This document shows, piece by piece, positions 4,668 to 8,285 of a stretch of 8,285 nucleotides of DNA (position 1 is its first letter; every line of letters begins with the position of its first letter). The translations under genes and the position numbers were made by a program. The notes under the pieces were generated by a model. The model ran no database searches. It was not told where the DNA came from and saw only the letters and a program-made list of their open reading frames with translations. Location: positions 1 to 8,285 of the forward strand of contig JAPOZE010000046.1 in assembly GCA_026706225.1 (NCBI GenBank), in the 5' to 3' direction. The stretch comes from Acidobacteriota bacterium. GTDB taxonomy: Bacteria > Acidobacteriota > Terriglobia > Versatilivoradales > Versatilivoraceae.

Positions 4668-7616
4668 CTGCTCGTGAGCCTGGTTTTGGTCTGCTGGGCC
4701 GTCCTGCCCGGGGCCGCTTCCGCCCGGACCGGCAGCGGAGAGCTGTCGGCCCGGGAGAAGTCCTTCCAGGAGAAGATCCTCCCCGTTTTCCAGGAACACT
4801 GCCTGCGCTGTCACGGCGAGAAGCTGATGATGAAGGAGTTGGACCTCAGCAAGCTCTCAAGCGTGCTGAAGGGCAGCGAGTCGGGTCCGGTGGTGGTGCC
4901 CGGACGGGTCTCGGAGAGCAAGCTCTTCCAGTTGATCGAAAGCGGCTCGATGCCGCCCGATCTGGACGGAGGTCTTCCGGAGGCGCAACGGGCAACCATC
5001 AAGGCCTGGATCGAGACCGGCCTGGCGAGCGGGCCGGAAGAGGGAGCCGCAAGCCAGGCCCTCAATCAGCACGACGTGATCCCGATCCTGCTGCGCCACT
5101 GCACCACCTGTCACGGGCTGCGCCGCCAGGGCAACGTCCTCGATCTGAGGAGCCGGGCCTCCATGGTGCGGGGCGGGGAATCGGGGCCGGCGCTGATTCC
5201 GGGAAAGCCGGACCAGAGCCTGATGGTGGAGATGATCCGTTCGGGCAAGATGCCGCCCAAGAAGCGGCTCTTCGAGGTCGGAGTAACCCCCGTTTCGGAT
5301 TCGGATCTGGAAAAGCTCCGCCAGTGGATTCTGCAGGGAGCTCCTGAAGAGGACATTCATCCCGATGTCGCCGGCACTGAGCCCGATCCTCTGGTGAGCG
5401 ACCGGGACCGCCAGTTCTGGGCCTTTCTGCCGCCCCGGCAGGTCGAGCCCCCGCCGGTCGAACATGGGAATCAGGCGGTCAATCCCATCGACGCCTTCGT
5501 CTTGAGAAAACTGGAAGACCGGGGATTGTCTCTGTCGGCCGAGGCCGATCGGTTGACCTTGATCCGGCGAGCCTCCCTGGACCTGACCGGCCTGCCACCG
5601 ACGCCCTCCGAGGTCCGGAGGTTCTTGGAAGACCGAGATCCGCGGGCCTACGAGAGACTCGTCGACCTCTTGCTGGAGTCACGCCGCTACGGGGAGCGCT
5701 GGGGGCGATACTGGCTGGACGTGGCCGGCTATTCCGACCACGAGGGCGGGAAGGTCAATGCCAACGGACCCGCCAGGAAGCATGCCTGGCGGTATCGGGA
5801 CTACGTGATCCGGTCCCTGAACGCCGACAAACCTTACGACCGTTTTCTCATGGAGCAGATCGCCGGCGACGAGCTGGTCGACTACGAGACGGCTCCGGTA
5901 ATTACCCGGGAGATGGTCGACAACCTGATCGCCACCGGCTTTCTGCGCATGGGTCCCGACAGCACCGGCTACGAGCTCAGCTTCGTGGAGGACCGGTTCG
6001 ACGTCATTGCTGATGAAATCGAGATCCTGGGGACGGGCATCATGGGGATGACGCTCCAGTGCGCGCGCTGCCACAGCCACAAGTTCGATCCCATTCCCCA
6101 GCGGGACTACTTTCGGCTGGCCGATCTCCTGAAGGGGGCGCTGGACGAGTTCGACTGGCTGGCGGGAACGCCGATCAGCGAGGTGGTGAAGTTCGAGCAG
6201 CGGGTCCTGCCCTATGTGCCTCCCATGACCAATCCCATGCGGCTGCTGGAGCAGGAAAAGGAGCGGAAGGCTCGCAACGAGGCCCTGGAAGAGCAGGTCA
6301 AGGAATTGCAGCAGACGTTGGAGGAAAGAGGCAGGGACTTGAGGGACAGCATCCTGGAGGAACGTTTGGATCAGATTGCCCCCGCCCTGGCCCGGGACCT
6401 GAGGCTATTGCTGAAGACTCCGGAGGAAGATCGGAACAGCGGGCAGAAGTCCCTGGCCAAGGAGTACATGCAACTGTTGACCGTCACCGCCAACGAGTTG
6501 AAGGAGCGGGACGCCGTCTACCGCCGGGAGGCTGGGAAGCTGGAGCGCAAGATCGCCTGGCTGCAACACCGGCAGGAGGCGGAGCCGCGTATTCGGGCGC
6601 TCTGGGACCGGGGAGCCCCCTCTCCCACCTATCTGCTCCAGCGGGGAGACTTCCTGAGCCCGGGCCGGCTGGTGGGTCCGGGGGTGCCCTCGGTGCTGAC
6701 CGACGGCAGAACCCCGTTCCGGGTGGCGCCTCCCTGGCCGGGATCCAGGAAGACCGGAAGGCGCCTGGCCCTGGCCAAGTGGCTGGTGGACCGGAACCAT
6801 CCCCTCACGGCCCGGGTCATGGTCAACCGTATCTGGAAGCACCATTTCGGCCGGGGGATCGTCGAGACCCTGGGCAACTTCGGAAAATCGGGCGCCCGCC
6901 CCACCCATCCCGAGCTGCTGGACTGGCTGGCGGTGGAGTTCATGAACCGCAACTGGAGCATGAAATCCCTCCACCGGTTGATGATGACCTCTCGGACCTA
7001 TCGCCAATCCTCCAGGGTGAGTCCCGAGCAGGAGCGGCTCGACCCCGAAAACCGGCTCCTGTCCCGATGGCCTCTGAAGCGTTTGGACGGAGAGTCCCTC
7101 CGCGACAGCCTGCTTCGGGTCAGCGGCCGCCTGGATGAGACTCCCTACGGCCCCCCGGATCCGGTTTTTGTCCGAGCCGACGGGCTCTCCACTGCCTACG
7201 AGGGGGAGAGGGGCTGGCGGCGGAGCATCTATCTCCGGCAACTGCGCATGAACAGCCCCACGACCCTCGACCTGTTCGACTATCCCACCATGAATCCCAA
7301 TTGCACCGAACGGGCCCAGTCCACCGTAGCTCCGCAGGCTCTTCACCTGCTCAACGACGCCACCATCCGCCGGCTGGCGGCCGACCTGGCGCGGCGGGTG
7401 GAAGAGGAAGCGGGGGACAGCCTGCAGGCCCAGGTGGAACGCATCTACTGGATCGTGTTGAGCCGGCCCCCCACTGCCGAAGAACGGCGGTTGAGCCTGC
7501 AGTCCTTCAGGAACGCCTGGAAGGAGCTGGGGAACGGCGGCCGGGAGCGTCAGCAGGTGTTGGCCAAACTGGCCCACACGCTCTATAATTCGGCAGCCTT
7601 CGTCTATATCGATTGA
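4635..7616 (+). CDS. Exported PSCyt1-DUF1549-DUF1553 multihaem protein
   Basis: A 993-residue protein of the family abundant in Planctomycetota, Verrucomicrobiota and Acidobacteriota. Its biochemical role is unknown; haem binding suggests electron transfer outside the cytoplasm. Residues 1-30 form a Sec signal peptide: basic MRAGRPRSR, then a hydrophobic core, then ASA for cleavage. Two planctomycete-type cytochrome modules follow, with CLRCH (56-60) and CTTCH (156-160) and distal methionines in GSMPPD (104-109) and GKMPPK (204-209). DUF1549 spans about 284-497 and has its characteristic [12 protein letters not shown] (476-487), a third CxxCH. A Glu/Arg/Leu-rich coiled coil covers about 535-655. 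DUF1553 covers about 705-960, with [20 protein letters not shown] (711-730) and [22 protein letters not shown] (738-759). The ATG at 4635 is chosen because it supplies the signal peptide's basic n-region; further upstream the frame is non-coding. Only a weak GGGG precedes it, and a repeat hairpin covers it. The DUF1501 gene follows closely, probably as an operon. Confidence 0.9.
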   Translation: MRAGRPRSRVGLLVSLVLVCWAVLPGAASARTGSGELSAREKSFQEKILPVFQEHCLRCHGEKLMMKELDLSKLSSVLKGSESGPVVVPGRVSESKLFQLIESGSMPPDLDGGLPEAQRATIKAWIETGLASGPEEGAASQALNQHDVIPILLRHCTTCHGLRRQGNVLDLRSRASMVRGGESGPALIPGKPDQSLMVEMIRSGKMPPKKRLFEVGVTPVSDSDLEKLRQWILQGAPEEDIHPDVAGTEPDPLVSDRDRQFWAFLPPRQVEPPPVEHGNQAVNPIDAFVLRKLEDRGLSLSAEADRLTLIRRASLDLTGLPPTPSEVRRFLEDRDPRAYERLVDLLLESRRYGERWGRYWLDVAGYSDHEGGKVNANGPARKHAWRYRDYVIRSLNADKPYDRFLMEQIAGDELVDYETAPVITREMVDNLIATGFLRMGPDSTGYELSFVEDRFDVIADEIEILGTGIMGMTLQCARCHSHKFDPIPQRDYFRLADLLKGALDEFDWLAGTPISEVVKFEQRVLPYVPPMTNPMRLLEQEKERKARNEALEEQVKELQQTLEERGRDLRDSILEERLDQIAPALARDLRLLLKTPEEDRNSGQKSLAKEYMQLLTVTANELKERDAVYRREAGKLERKIAWLQHRQEAEPRIRALWDRGAPSPTYLLQRGDFLSPGRLVGPGVPSVLTDGRTPFRVAPPWPGSRKTGRRLALAKWLVDRNHPLTARVMVNRIWKHHFGRGIVETLGNFGKSGARPTHPELLDWLAVEFMNRNWSMKSLHRLMMTSRTYRQSSRVSPEQERLDPENRLLSRWPLKRLDGESLRDSLLRVSGRLDETPYGPPDPVFVRADGLSTAYEGERGWRRSIYLRQLRMNSPTTLDLFDYPTMNPNCTERAQSTVAPQALHLLNDATIRRLAADLARRVEEEAGDSLQAQVERIYWIVLSRPPTAEERRLSLQSFRNAWKELGNGGRERQQVLAKLAHTLYNSAAFVYID

Positions 7617-7660
7617 ACCGTCCAACCGTGAGACAAGCACCCGACCGATCAGCCCAGTCC

Positions 7661-8285
7661 ATGACCCGGCGACACTTTTTCGGGAGGGTCTCCGACGGCA
7701 TCTACGGAGTGGCGCTGACCCACCTGCTGACGGGGGATCTGTTCGGTGGGTCCATCCTGGCGGATACATCCGGGCCTCCTGCTCCCGGGCGGGGCGGTGT
7801 CTACGGTGTCGCTCCCAGGAAGCCTCACTTCGAGGCCAAGGCCAAGTCGGTCATCCTGCTGTTCATGAACGGCGGCCCCAGTCCCATGGACCTGCTGGAT
7901 CCCAAGCCGATGCTGGACAAGCACCACGGAGAGCCCTATTTCGACCAGGTCGCCGTGGACGTGCCCTCGCCTCAGCAGGCGGGCGGGTTGCTGCGCAGTC
8001 CCTTCAAGTTCGCCCAGCACGGACAGTCCGGCACCTGGGTCTCCGAGGCCATGCCGCATATTGCCCGGCGGGTGGACGACCTCGCGGTCATCCGGTCCAT
8101 GCACACCACCAGTCCGGCCCATCCGGCGGCGCTCTACAAGTTTCAGGGGGGGCGCATGCTGCCGGGCATCCCGACCCTGGGGGCCTGGGTGGTCTACGGA
8201 CTGGGAACCGAGAGCCGGAACCTGCCGGCTTTCGTGGTGCTGGACGATCCCCAGGGCCTGCCCATCAACGGGATCGCCAACTGGC
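7661..8285 (+). CDS. DUF1501 protein, Tat-exported (partial, 3' end outside window)
   Basis: The first 208 codons are visible. Residues 2-7 (TRRHFF) form a twin-arginine export motif, followed by the moderately hydrophobic GIYGVALTHLLTG. DUF1501 hallmarks follow: VILLFMNGGPSPMDLLDPKP (about 67-86), TWVSEAMPHIARRVDDLAVI (about 126-145), RSMHTTSPAHPAALYKFQGG, and IPTLGAWVVYGLG before NLPAFVVLDD. DUF1501 is related to the alkaline phosphatase/sulfatase fold but its activity is unknown. It lies 44 bp after the DUF1553 gene in the order usual for this gene pair, so co-transcription and co-export are likely. No clear ribosome site precedes the ATG at 7661. An in-frame GTG at 7628 would add 11 residues and shorten the gap to 11 bp, and is a real alternative. 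Confidence 0.88.
   Translation, partial: MTRRHFFGRVSDGIYGVALTHLLTGDLFGGSILADTSGPPAPGRGGVYGVAPRKPHFEAKAKSVILLFMNGGPSPMDLLDPKPMLDKHHGEPYFDQVAVDVPSPQQAGGLLRSPFKFAQHGQSGTWVSEAMPHIARRVDDLAVIRSMHTTSPAHPAALYKFQGGRMLPGIPTLGAWVVYGLGTESRNLPAFVVLDDPQGLPINGIANW

Noticed and set aside
4654..4697. Lipoprotein signal in the multihaem protein (Cys20)
   Set aside because: The residues before Cys20 are VLV, lacking the small residue at -1 needed for a lipobox; ASA at 28-30 fits ordinary signal peptidase cleavage.
6405..7769. Minus-strand 454-codon open frame
   Set aside because: Antisense to well-conserved DUF1553 coding sequence; translation is low complexity with no recognisable motif.
1..8285. CRISPR array, tRNA, rRNA or riboswitch
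   Set aside because: No regularly spaced direct repeats, no cloverleaf with CCA-type end, and no recognisable conserved RNA motif seen on either strand by eye.

Overview
The window is a high-GC bacterial segment with five protein-coding features in two blocks, joined by a gene-free stretch full of repeats. A PSCyt1/DUF1549/DUF1553 protein next to a DUF1501 protein is typical of Planctomycetota, Verrucomicrobiota, Acidobacteriota and related environmental or marine symbiont lineages. The repeat remnants between the blocks resemble intergenic repeats I associate with the same kinds of genomes. The phylum cannot be fixed from this sequence alone.

Left block (1-4170): the 3' end of an unidentified plus-strand gene ends at 109. 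It converges on a minus-strand gene (157-2703) for an FAD-dependent oxidoreductase fused to a glycine-cleavage T-protein (GcvT) module, of the dimethylglycine/sarcosine dehydrogenase type. Divergent from it, across a 162-bp intergenic region, is a plus-strand gene (2866-4170) for a stand-alone GcvT-fold protein closest in pattern to DMSP demethylase DmdA. The intergenic region holds two overlapping face-to-face sigma70-like promoters that share an AT-rich -10 patch, and a perfect 13-bp palindrome next to them. The simplest reading is a co-regulated demethylation module: one enzyme oxidatively demethylates an N-methyl compound and the other transfers a methyl group, both to tetrahydrofolate. 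The substrates are not determined.

Middle (4171-4634): no convincing gene. It holds a three-unit period-9 repeat (4316-4342), a GC-rich stem-loop (4371-4409) and the left part of a MITE-like element with perfect 32-bp inverted ends (4505-4667). The right end of this element overlaps the start of the next gene and supplies its start codon and the basic part of its signal peptide.

Right block (4635-8285): an exported 993-residue protein with three CxxCH haem-binding motifs (two planctomycete-type cytochrome modules, then DUF1549, a coiled coil and DUF1553), followed by the first 208 codons of a Tat-exported DUF1501 protein that runs off the window. This pair recurs in many genomes but its biochemical role is unknown. 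Codon choice differs visibly between the blocks: CTG/CGC-dominated on the left, frequent TTG and AGG/AGA on the right. This hints at different origins for the two blocks.
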